DNA of 34,661 nucleotides from a candidate division KSB1 bacterium (lineage in GTDB: Bacteria; Zhuqueibacterota; Zhuqueibacteria; JANLFK01; Oleimicrobiaceae): NCBI GenBank assembly GCA_034506335.1, contig JAPDPR010000042.1:1-34661 (forward strand), given 5' to 3'. A program made the translations under genes and the position numbers. Below are positions 1-7,004 of the stretch, in pieces. The notes under the pieces are model-generated. The model was not told where the DNA came from, did no database searches, and worked only from the letters and a program-made list of their open reading frames with translations. Position 1 is the stretch's first letter. Each line of letters begins with the position of its first letter.

Positions 1-105
1 CGTGAGTCGTGGGGAGAAAAGATTGGCAATTGGAAGGTGGCGCGCGCCCTGCGGGGCAGCAGCATTGTCCAGCTCTACCTGAAGATTCGCGATTTCGGAG
101 GATAG
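1..105 (+). CDS. C-terminal end of an upstream CDS (partial; possibly TIGR03546-type)
   Basis: An open frame enters from the left edge and reads 34 codons to a TAG at 103-105, ending in the residues IVQLYLKIRDFGG. The next gene has its Shine-Dalgarno sequence (GGAGG, 97-101) inside these last codons and its ATG only 2 bases past the stop, so the two are almost certainly co-transcribed. TIGR03545 proteins are, from memory, commonly preceded by a small TIGR03546 membrane protein, which makes that the likeliest identity. The visible 34 residues alone do not establish it. Confidence 0.55.
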   Translation, partial: RESWGEKIGNWKVARALRGSSIVQLYLKIRDFGG

Positions 106-107
106 CC

Positions 108-1985
108 ATGCGCTGGAAGGGCTTTATTCCGTTCCTGGTCCTGGTAGTGGGCGTGGCCGTCGTGTCTCTGTTTTTCCTGGACCGCTGGGTCGAGTCTGGC
201 TTGGAAAAGGCCGGCGAAGCCATCGTGGGGGCAAGGGTGGAGATTGATGGGCTGAAGGTGCGCCCTACGGCCTTGTCCTTTGAGTGGAAAAGGCTGCAGG
301 TGACCGACCCGGACCAGACCATGCGCAACCTCATCGAGACCGGGCGTGCTGCCTTTAAGATGAACCCGGCGGCCTTGCTCCGGAAGCGCTATGTCATCGA
401 GGAGATGGCGCTGGAGGACGTGCGCTATGGGACCCCTCGGGCCTACGATGGGGCGCTGCCAGGGCGCGTAAGGAAGAAGACTTCAGAGCCAGGTCTGATT
501 GACCAACTCCGTGCCGAACTCAAGCGAGAAATCGACGCGCTGCCACTGCCGGAGTTCGACCTGGACGCAATCACCCGCCGCCTCAACGTGGACAGTTTGA
601 TCGCGCTCACTGGGATCAAGATCGTCGACCGCCTCGATTCAGTCAAAACCGACGTGGTGTCCACCTACGAAAAGCACCAGGCATTTTTGGCCACATTTCG
701 CCCGGATGAGGACCTGAAGAGGGTGCGCGACGAGCTCTTGAGCATTCAGCCGGCACAGATCCGCTCGGTTGAGGAGCTCACCGCGTCAATCGAGAAGGTC
801 AAGAATGCCCAGCGCACTTTCCAGAGCTTGGAGCGAACCGTGGTCGAGAAACATCGGGAGATCCACGCGGATGTGGATCGCATCTCCGGCTACGTGCCCC
901 AAGTGGACGATTGGGTGCAAGAGGACTATGAGCGGCTCCTGAAACTGGCCAAACTCCCTGACCTGAAGAAGCCTGAGCTGAGCAAGATTCTCCTCGGCAC
1001 GACCGTGGGCAAGCAGGTTGACCAGGTGCTGGGTTACGCGCGCCTGGTGCAGGGTCTTATTCCGGAGAAGAAGGCGCCAAAGGAGCCGAAAAGGGTGCGG
1101 ATGAAAGGGCGTACCATCCACTACCCGAGCAAGTACGTCTACCCCCAGTTGTTGATCAAGAAGGTCTACCTCTCCGGGCGCACGGGCGCGGAGGCGCAAG
1201 GCGACTTGGTGCGGCTGTTCGGGGAGGCGAGGGGCATCACAAACCAGCCGTGGGTCTACGGCCACCCGACGGTGATTGACCTGGGTGTATTGCAGCAGGA
1301 CAAGCTCTCTGGCACTTTCAGGGCGATGCTGGACCACACCACGGAGGCGGCAAAGGATAGTTTTGTGCTTGGGCTGACCAACAAGAGCCTGGGAGGGCTG
1401 CCGTTAGTTGCCTCGCCCTACCTGCCCCTCAAGGTGGAACAGGGCAAGGCGGATGTGACCTGGGTGCTGCGACTGAAGAAGGACGCGTTTCTCGCTACCA
1501 TGGACGTGAGGGCACGGGGCCTGGGCTTCCAGTTTCCGGCCGTCAAGCCCAAGGATCGATTCGCCGCGCTTACGCATGAGGTCTTTGCCGGCTTGGACGA
1601 CCTGACCCTGCAGCTGCGTCTGGCAGGTGGGGGAGGGCCGACCACGTTTCATCTTGGCTCCAATCTTGATGATCTCCTCGGCGCTCGTTTGCGGGCGGTG
1701 GCCTCGCGCGAGCTGGCGGAGGCAGAGCGCCGCATCATGAGCAAGGTCTATGCGTTCCGCGACCAAAAGCTGGCCGAGGTAAATGCGGCGTACGCGCAGC
1801 TCAAGGGGCAGGTGGTAGACCGTATCGACGCCTACAAGGGCCAGGCGGAGGAGCTGCGCGCTCAGTTGGAGGCGAAGGTCAAGGAGTTGGAGGCCGAGGT
1901 GGAGAAGCGCAAACGGGAGGAGGAGGAAAAGCTCAAACAGCGGGCCAAGAAGGCTCTGGAAGGGGTGGTGCCGAAAAGACCGTAA
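108..1985 (+). CDS. TIGR03545-like membrane-anchored coiled-coil protein
   Basis: A 625-residue protein of unknown function. The ATG at 108 is chosen because GGAGG lies 6 bases upstream and the upstream gene stops at 105; a longer frame from position 9 would start inside that gene. Residues about 5-25 form one membrane segment (FIPFLVLVVGVAVVSLFFL). An AsmA-like stretch follows (residues about 40-110, 'VEIDGLKVRPTALSFEW'). The middle is helical and charged, and the last ~70 residues are a strongly charged coiled coil rich in E and K. The length and N-terminal layout fit the conserved hypothetical family TIGR03545. It is probably inner-membrane anchored with a large extracytoplasmic part (inference). 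Family assignment is from memory of the pattern, not a search. Confidence 0.75.
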   Translation: MRWKGFIPFLVLVVGVAVVSLFFLDRWVESGLEKAGEAIVGARVEIDGLKVRPTALSFEWKRLQVTDPDQTMRNLIETGRAAFKMNPAALLRKRYVIEEMALEDVRYGTPRAYDGALPGRVRKKTSEPGLIDQLRAELKREIDALPLPEFDLDAITRRLNVDSLIALTGIKIVDRLDSVKTDVVSTYEKHQAFLATFRPDEDLKRVRDELLSIQPAQIRSVEELTASIEKVKNAQRTFQSLERTVVEKHREIHADVDRISGYVPQVDDWVQEDYERLLKLAKLPDLKKPELSKILLGTTVGKQVDQVLGYARLVQGLIPEKKAPKEPKRVRMKGRTIHYPSKYVYPQLLIKKVYLSGRTGAEAQGDLVRLFGEARGITNQPWVYGHPTVIDLGVLQQDKLSGTFRAMLDHTTEAAKDSFVLGLTNKSLGGLPLVASPYLPLKVEQGKADVTWVLRLKKDAFLATMDVRARGLGFQFPAVKPKDRFAALTHEVFAGLDDLTLQLRLAGGGGPTTFHLGSNLDDLLGARLRAVASRELAEAERRIMSKVYAFRDQKLAEVNAAYAQLKGQVVDRIDAYKGQAEELRAQLEAKVKELEAEVEKRKREEEEKLKQRAKKALEGVVPKRP

Positions 1986-2086
1986 CTAAGCTGCGCCGCA
2001 TCAGGCCCCTACGGTATAGATGCAGGGAGCTCGTGGGGGCCGACGTGGGCGCCTTGCAGGGTGCGGATCTTTCCGGTTCCTCAGTT

Positions 2087-2112
2087 GTAGCGCAGGTTGG
2101 TAATTGCGCTAC
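2087..2112. repeat. REP-like palindrome, diverged copy
   Basis: Arms GTAGCGCA and TGCGCTAC (8 bp) flank a 10-base centre. It matches the element at 2161-2187 except for centre changes and one missing base, so it looks like a decayed copy. Confidence 0.75.
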
Positions 2113-2160
2113 AGGGTACAGGACTTTTCGATTTCCTCGAGCCAGGAGAGCACGCACTCT

Positions 2161-2187
2161 GTAGCGCAAGTTGATAACTTGCGCTAC
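2161..2187. repeat. REP-like palindrome, perfect copy
   Basis: A 27-base element with perfect 12-bp arms GTAGCGCAAGTT / AACTTGCGCTAC and a 3-base loop GAT. It lies 40 bp upstream of the RAYT transposase start, the usual place for the REP sequences such enzymes recognise. Confidence 0.85.
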
Positions 2188-2227
2188 ATACACGTGAGTC
2201 AATCCTGCAAAACCAGGGGGTCATGCC

Positions 2228-2878
2228 ATGAATGACGCAAAAGTCTTTTTCAGGCGAAACCTACCCCATTATCAGCCTGCCGGCGCGACCTTTTTCATCA
2301 CTTTTCGTGTGGCCGGCTCATTGCCGGCGGAAGTTGTCCAGAGACTCAAAGATGAACTCCGGCGCCAGTTGAAAGCCGCTGGGAAAGATAGAGTCTTGGC
2401 TTACAGGAGTCGCATAAAACACTTCGGGAAGTTTGACGAATACCTTGATCGCGTAAGCTATGGCGAACCGTGGTTAGCCCGCGACGAAATTGCCCGAGTG
2501 GTGGCAGAGTCCTTGCGTTACTGGGACGGTTGTCGATACTATTTGCTGTGCCATTGCATCATGCCCAACCATGTGCACTTGGTAATCGAGCCGTTTGCCA
2601 GCGCCGTAGCGCAAGTTGGCAACTTGCGCTACCTGCTATCGCCAATTCTCCACTCGATCAAGCGGCACACGGCCGTCCAAGCCAACCGAATTCTACGCCG
2701 CAGGGGGCCGTTTTGGCAGCATGAGAGCTATGACCATGTTGTCCGGGATGAGGAGGAATTGGCCCGGATTGTGTGGTACGTTGCCCATAACCCGGTCAAA
2801 GCGGAGTTAACAGCGCGGTGGAATGATTGGAGATGGACGTACGTGAGGCCAGAGTTGGTCGCGGGCATTCTGGATTAG
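2228..2878 (+). CDS. REP-associated tyrosine transposase (RAYT, Y1 HUH family)
   Basis: A 216-residue IS200-related transposase. The N-terminal 'ATFFITFRV' strand, the HUH motif MPNHVHLV (His115, His117) and the candidate catalytic Tyr168 in WQHESYDH are all present, followed by 'WYVAHNPVKAEL', typical of RAYT proteins. Such enzymes nick single-stranded DNA at REP palindromes and are usually single-copy chromosomal genes, not active insertion sequences. The ATG is preceded by an AGGGGG purine run. Codons 127-135 (VAQVGNLRY) are themselves a complete 27-base copy of the REP-like palindrome, so the enzyme carries its presumed target inside its own gene without loss of frame. The insert falls just after the HUH strand, where it may be tolerated as a loop. 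All catalytic residues remain, so the protein may be functional. Confidence 0.9.
   Translation: MNDAKVFFRRNLPHYQPAGATFFITFRVAGSLPAEVVQRLKDELRRQLKAAGKDRVLAYRSRIKHFGKFDEYLDRVSYGEPWLARDEIARVVAESLRYWDGCRYYLLCHCIMPNHVHLVIEPFASAVAQVGNLRYLLSPILHSIKRHTAVQANRILRRRGPFWQHESYDHVVRDEEELARIVWYVAHNPVKAELTARWNDWRWTYVRPELVAGILD
2606..2632. repeat. REP-like palindrome inside the RAYT coding sequence
   Basis: Perfect 12-bp arms GTAGCGCAAGTT / AACTTGCGCTAC around a GGC loop, differing from the copy at 2161-2187 only in the loop. It is exactly 27 bases long, starts on a codon boundary and reads VAQVGNLRY. Confidence 0.9.
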
Positions 2879-2893
2879 GGGAGGTGGCGTGTG

Positions 2894-2921
2894 GGTCATG
2901 TGACCGGCAGTTTGCTGGTCA
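2894..2921. repeat. Overlapping palindromes (REP-like)
   Basis: GGTCA-TG-TGACC (2894-2905) overlaps TGACCGGCA-GTT-TGCTGGTCA (2901-2921), whose 9-bp arms have one G-T mismatch. It lies just past the transposase stop, and the 3-base loop resembles the other REP-like elements. Confidence 0.6.
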
Positions 2922-2940
2922 GAGCGCAGGTCCACGGTAG

Positions 2941-2959
2941 GGCGAGCAGTATGCTCGCC
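2941..2959. repeat. REP-like palindrome
   Basis: Perfect 8-bp arms GGCGAGCA / TGCTCGCC around a GTA loop. The sequence family differs from the GTAGCGCAAGTT elements but the design is the same (GC-rich arms, 3-base loop). Confidence 0.65.
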
Positions 2960-2980
2960 AGGGCACAAGCTCTGTGAGCA

Positions 2981-3007
2981 GGCGGGCGACCAACCCAGTC
3001 GCCCGCC
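2981..3007. repeat. GC-rich inverted repeat
   Basis: Perfect 10-bp arms GGCGGGCGAC / GTCGCCCGCC around a 7-base loop. It has no T-run on either side, so it could be a REP-like element or a transcript-end stabilising hairpin between converging genes. Confidence 0.6.
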
Positions 3008-3011
3008 GTGG

Positions 3012-3052
3012 AAAACGCTAAAGTTTTCTGTCCAGCTCCCAGCACTTTAGCG
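3012..3052 (-). terminator. Candidate intrinsic terminator overlapping the stop codon of the LVIVD gene
   Basis: Read on the minus strand, CGCTAAAGT (3052-3044) pairs with ACTTTAGCG (3024-3016) and is followed by TTTT (3015-3012). The first arm contains the TAA stop of the gene. The loop is long (19 bases) and the stem is moderate in GC, so it may be weak. Confidence 0.45.
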
Positions 3053-5203
3053 AATGAGCACGAGCTTTCTGGCTTCGTGCTGCCCGTTTGCCTCCAGTCT
3101 GCATATATACACGCCGCTCGGTACCGCTCGCCCTTGGCTATCGGTGCCACCCCACAGCACGCGGTGCGAGCCTGCGCCCATGGGCTCATCCACAAGCTCG
3201 GTCACGCACTGGCCGCTCACATTGTAGATAGCCAACCTCACCGGACCCGCCTGCGCAAGTTCAAACGGAATGGCGGTGGTCGGATTTGCCGGGTTGGGAA
3301 AGTTCTGCGCCAGCGTGCATCTTTTGGGCTGGCTGGCGTTTCTGTGGCTCTCCACGGGGGTCTGGCCCTCGAACCGTATGATGTACAGACCGTCCTCCCC
3401 GTCGGCCACATATGCCAGGCTGTCTCTGACCACCACGCGGCGCGCGTCTTCTCCTGTGTCGTAGCGCCCCACCCCCACCGGGTTGGCAGGATCGGTCACG
3501 TCGAGAACCTGGAGTCCGTTGTGCCGACAGGCAATGTAGGCAAGATTGCCTTCCGTGTCAACACCGTAGACACTGGCGAGGGCAGTGAAGCTGCCCACTT
3601 CGATGGGATGCCTTGGATCGGAAATGTCCAGTACGCGCAAGCCTCTGACAGAGGGCACGTAGGCGAAGTGGCCTTCTATGGTGACGTCATAGGAGCTCAG
3701 GCCAGCCTTGTACGATCCGACCTTGGCGGGCGCGGTGGAATCGGAAATATCGACCACAAGAAGGCACGAGTCACGGGTGGCCACGAGCGCATAGTTCTGG
3801 TAGAGTGCGACTGCCTGTGCATTTGCATGGAGATCAAGAGCGCCAACTTGGGTGGGTGCGGAGGGGACGGAGATGTCGGCAATGCGCAGTCCGCCCGGGC
3901 CATCGGCAACATAGAGCAGGGAGCCCCGGACGGCCGCGTGCCAGGTGCGGCCTTGCGTCGGTAAGGTGCCCTCAAGCACCGGATTCCGGATGTCGGTGAC
4001 GTCTATGATCCTGAGGCCTCCGGACTGCTCTGCCACGAACACTCTGCCATCATGGTAGGTGATGCCAGATGCCACGTGGACCGAGTACCATACGCCCCAA
4101 AATCTGGGCCGTGTCGGGTTGGACACATCGAGGGACCTCATCCCGTGCTGGCCCATGGCGATGTACGCAGTTTGGCCGTCCAGCGCCACGTCCCAGGTAA
4201 AGTCGCCAGAGCCCATTGCCTTGTGCAGGGTGGGGTTGTCAGGCTGCGCGATGTTCACCACGGAGAGGCCAATCCAGCCGGCGGCAACGTAAGCGTACTG
4301 ACCAATGCTCACCCGCTGCGGCAAGCCCCCAAGGAGAATACTTGTTATTTGCACAGGGGTGGTGGGGTTACGCACGTTCAGGATCCGTAGCTTTTGATCG
4401 TAGCCCACCAGGAACGCCAAGGTGTCTTTGACGCTCACCCCGTATACCATGCCACCAAGATTCCAGGACCCTATCTCGGTGGGGTGAACAGGATCAGAGA
4501 CGTCGATGATGCGTAAGCCCTGCCCGCGGTCGGCCACATAGGCAATATTGCCGCGCAGCGCGACATCGCGGGTAGATGTGCCGGTCGCGACCGAGGCCAC
4601 CTCCATGGGTGCCGCCGGGTTTGAGACGTCAAGGATTCGCAGACCACCAGCATCATCGGCGACGAAAACGTACGTGCCGCCCACGGCCACGCATGTGGCA
4701 TAATAGGGTGTATTGAACGACCCCACTTCAAAAGGGGCGTGCGGGTTGGACACATCCACAATCTGGACTCCCACCGCTCCGGCAGCAACGTAGGCGTACT
4801 GCCCCTGGACCGCCACGTCTTGCGCCCAGTCTCTTGTGCGAAAGGACCCGATTTCCTGGAGGTTACCTGGGGCGGCCCAGTCGATAATGCGCAAGCCTGC
4901 TTCGCCGTCTGCCACGTAGATGTACTGACCTACAACATCCATACCCCGCGGTTGGGACGGCAGAACGATCTTGGCCAAGACGCCGCCTCCCGAAGGGTCG
5001 GTAAAGTCGCTCACCTCAAGAATTCCTCCGCGCGAGTAATAGGCGGTGTCGTTGTGAACGTGTACGGAGACGCAGGCACCTTCTGCATGGCGGCCGATGA
5101 GCGTCATGTTCTGGCTGGACTGCGAACGAAGCGGCGAGCCGGCGCACAACGCCAGACACCAAGCGGCTACACCAACAGCGAAGCAAAACCTCTCGTTTTG
5201 CAT
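3047..5203 (-). CDS. Secreted LVIVD-repeat (beta-propeller-like) protein with C-terminal sorting domain
   Basis: A 718-residue secreted protein. A signal peptide occupies the first ~27 residues (hydrophobic 'FAVGVAAWCLALCAG'). About 13-14 repeats of ~42 residues follow, each with a core like 'YVADGxGGLRIIDVSNPxxPxEVGSF', the LVIVD repeat pattern expected to build beta-propellers. The last ~85 residues ('LAQNFPNPANPTTAIPFEL...SGVYICRLE...KLVLIR') match the FlgD-Ig-like / type IX secretion C-terminal domain. The ATG follows GAGGAGAG. It lies 24 bp downstream of the 5228-6808 gene and probably shares its transcript. The molecular role is unknown; it is probably surface-exposed binding or scaffold material (inference). 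Confidence 0.88.
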   Translation of the reverse strand: MQNERFCFAVGVAAWCLALCAGSPLRSQSSQNMTLIGRHAEGACVSVHVHNDTAYYSRGGILEVSDFTDPSGGGVLAKIVLPSQPRGMDVVGQYIYVADGEAGLRIIDWAAPGNLQEIGSFRTRDWAQDVAVQGQYAYVAAGAVGVQIVDVSNPHAPFEVGSFNTPYYATCVAVGGTYVFVADDAGGLRILDVSNPAAPMEVASVATGTSTRDVALRGNIAYVADRGQGLRIIDVSDPVHPTEIGSWNLGGMVYGVSVKDTLAFLVGYDQKLRILNVRNPTTPVQITSILLGGLPQRVSIGQYAYVAAGWIGLSVVNIAQPDNPTLHKAMGSGDFTWDVALDGQTAYIAMGQHGMRSLDVSNPTRPRFWGVWYSVHVASGITYHDGRVFVAEQSGGLRIIDVTDIRNPVLEGTLPTQGRTWHAAVRGSLLYVADGPGGLRIADISVPSAPTQVGALDLHANAQAVALYQNYALVATRDSCLLVVDISDSTAPAKVGSYKAGLSSYDVTIEGHFAYVPSVRGLRVLDISDPRHPIEVGSFTALASVYGVDTEGNLAYIACRHNGLQVLDVTDPANPVGVGRYDTGEDARRVVVRDSLAYVADGEDGLYIIRFEGQTPVESHRNASQPKRCTLAQNFPNPANPTTAIPFELAQAGPVRLAIYNVSGQCVTELVDEPMGAGSHRVLWGGTDSQGRAVPSGVYICRLEANGQHEARKLVLIR

Positions 5204-5227
5204 GACTCTCTCCTCATTGCCTTTTGC

Positions 5228-6808
5228 CTATTGTCGGACCAGAACGATTTTGCTGGCGTGGCGTGTGGCTCCCACGCCAACTTGACACAGATAGACACCA
5301 GAAGGAAGGTTGCGTCCGCGTGCGTCCCTTCCGTCCCAGACAAGTGTGTGGGGGCCAGCGGACACGACATCGTCAAGGAGCACCGTCACCAACTGCCCGG
5401 CGAGGTTATGCACCTCTATCCTCACCGAGCAGTTGCATCCCGCCGTGAAGGTAAGGCTAATGCCGGATGTGGTGGGGTTCGGGTAGCTGTGCAGGAGTTT
5501 AAAGTCCATTTCCTGCATAGAAGCATCGCCCACTCCCGTCCCGGCGGTCACTCGGAACACGTGGATCAGGCTCTTTTCGTCCTCGTCCGCTCTCCGCTCC
5601 ACGATGTAGAGGAGGCTCCGCGCCCGATCAAAGGCTGCGGCACCCAGCGAGTGTTTCTTATAGCGCGGGTAGTCAAAGCCGGGGTCGAAAAGGTATTGAT
5701 CAATATCCAGCGAATCGTACGGTTGCGGCTCCCAGGTCTGCATCGAGCCCGCGGCCACTGCGGCCAACTCGTTCGGATCGAAGAAAAGGATTCTGGCCCG
5801 GATACTCTCTGACCACCATCCTCGCTCGTCGTGGGGAAAGGGGGGTATCGGCGGGTAGGGCGGGTCGTCGGGGTAGACCGTGCCGTCCGAGTACCCGTAC
5901 CAACTGCGACCAATGGCCTTGGTACCGACAAAGATCACTGCCGAGGCGCTCCCTGCAGTCAGCCAGGCTCCTCCTGACCAGCAGTCCGGGGGGCTAAACC
6001 CTCTCATGGCCCGATCCTCATAGGTGACGATTTCCGGCGTGCCCGGCACGTTCTCGCCATAGAGCAACAGGGGGGTGATAGCGGTGAGCGTGGAGTTGGG
6101 CATGGGCGGATTCCCGTTTTGCCAGGGCGCATAAGCGAAGAGCGCCGGTCCCATGCCGCTCCAATGCCCTTCCCTGAATCTGCCCGTTGCCAGCCGCATG
6201 CCGGGTGCGTGGCGCGCGGCCCATTCAGCCGGAATTTCGAACAAATAGTCATTGCTGACATAGTTCGAATATTCGCCGAAAAACCACGGGCCGGCCGGCT
6301 GTGGGCTGGACAGGTTGAGTTCGCACCACCCGTGCGTAGGGGCGCGCTCAAACTGGAAGTGCTGACCCCAGCAGAAGTGCAGTTTGCCAGTGGTCTGAGC
6401 TCCCTGTGCAGGCAGATACTCCAGCCCGGCACAGGGCAACTCCAGATCGCCGAACATGCTGCCCTTGATATCACGAAATGCCTGCAGCGTCGTGGCAGTG
6501 TTGAGGTCTGCCAGGCGTTTTGTGGGCGAAACCACTGGAATGGGGATACTAATCTCCGCAACTTGCTGGTGGTGGTCATGTCCGAGAACGAAGAGGGAGC
6601 CGGGGTAGCCGTCGGCCGGACCTGATGGGTCACCATCAGGATAGTAAGTCATCGCCAGCCCACTGTACGACCAGTTAGACCCCCCAGAGGGTGCCGGCAG
6701 CCGGAAAGCTCCCTTGTAGATCAAGTCGGTGGAGCGGAGGCGCTGCGCCCCCACCCCTGAGGCCAGAAACACGGTGGCAGACAGTGTCAGCCAGAGCCTG
6801 ATTCTCAT
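5228..6808 (-). CDS. Secreted protein of unknown function with C-terminal sorting domain
   Basis: A 526-residue protein with a clear signal peptide (MRIRLWLTLSATVFLASGVGAQ). The start at 6808 is supported by GAGAGGAGAG just upstream; the frame stays open 51 codons further but those residues do not look like a protein start. The body (residues about 23-435) contains many aromatic and Gly/Pro-rich stretches such as 'YKGAFRLPAP', 'GSLFVLGHDHHQQVAEISIP' and 'RSLLYIVERRADEDEK'. It resembles secreted propeller-like proteins of environmental FCB genomes, but I do not recognise an enzyme motif. The C-terminal ~85 residues ('LLHSYPNPTTSGISLTF...SGVYLCQV...KIVLVRQ') are the same FlgD-like/T9SS-type domain as in its neighbours. 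It is probably the first gene of a two-gene unit with the LVIVD protein. Confidence 0.82.
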   Translation of the reverse strand: MRIRLWLTLSATVFLASGVGAQRLRSTDLIYKGAFRLPAPSGGSNWSYSGLAMTYYPDGDPSGPADGYPGSLFVLGHDHHQQVAEISIPIPVVSPTKRLADLNTATTLQAFRDIKGSMFGDLELPCAGLEYLPAQGAQTTGKLHFCWGQHFQFERAPTHGWCELNLSSPQPAGPWFFGEYSNYVSNDYLFEIPAEWAARHAPGMRLATGRFREGHWSGMGPALFAYAPWQNGNPPMPNSTLTAITPLLLYGENVPGTPEIVTYEDRAMRGFSPPDCWSGGAWLTAGSASAVIFVGTKAIGRSWYGYSDGTVYPDDPPYPPIPPFPHDERGWWSESIRARILFFDPNELAAVAAGSMQTWEPQPYDSLDIDQYLFDPGFDYPRYKKHSLGAAAFDRARSLLYIVERRADEDEKSLIHVFRVTAGTGVGDASMQEMDFKLLHSYPNPTTSGISLTFTAGCNCSVRIEVHNLAGQLVTVLLDDVVSAGPHTLVWDGRDARGRNLPSGVYLCQVGVGATRHASKIVLVRQ

Positions 6809-7004
6809 ATTCTCTCCTCTCGCGCAAGGTTCTCCGGAACGCAGTGCTCGCCAACAGACATAGTGCCAACGCGCAACTCCAACAGTGTGCCATGGGGGGT
6901 TCACAAGCAATTGTTGGTCTACCTGCGCGACCCACCCTGTGTACCTCGCCGCAGCAGCCATCGGCCCATAACCCAGCCCCCACGGCTCAGCGCAGTCAGA
7001 GGCT
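6809..7004. other. Intergenic region upstream of the 5228-6808 gene
   Basis: A 196-bp gap. It must hold the upstream signals for the two-gene unit if that is transcribed separately from the amidohydrolase gene, but I see no convincing -35/-10 pair and no terminator hairpin with a T-run. Confidence 0.4.

Larger units (their letters stand above)
1986..2227. other. Intergenic region with two REP-like palindromes
   Basis: This 242-bp gap between the TIGR03545 gene and the transposase holds two copies of a palindromic element (2087-2112 and 2161-2187). No open frame of interest and no clear promoter are seen. A GGCCCC/GGGGCC pair (about 2002-2040) could form a weak stem but has no T-run. Confidence 0.6.

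Noticed and set aside
786..1337. 183-codon minus-strand open frame
   Set aside because: It is antisense to the TIGR03545-like gene, whose start, ribosome site and membrane segment are convincing.
2606..2632. Possible frameshift or disruption of the transposase
   Set aside because: The insert is exactly nine codons and the frame with the catalytic Tyr168 continues to a normal C-terminus.
2087..3007. CRISPR array
   Set aside because: The repeats are few, irregularly spaced, of several sequence types and partly inside a gene; there are no spacers of constant length and no cas genes.
4739..5812. 357-codon plus-strand open frame
   Set aside because: It is antisense to two well-supported secreted protein genes, with no recognisable domain.
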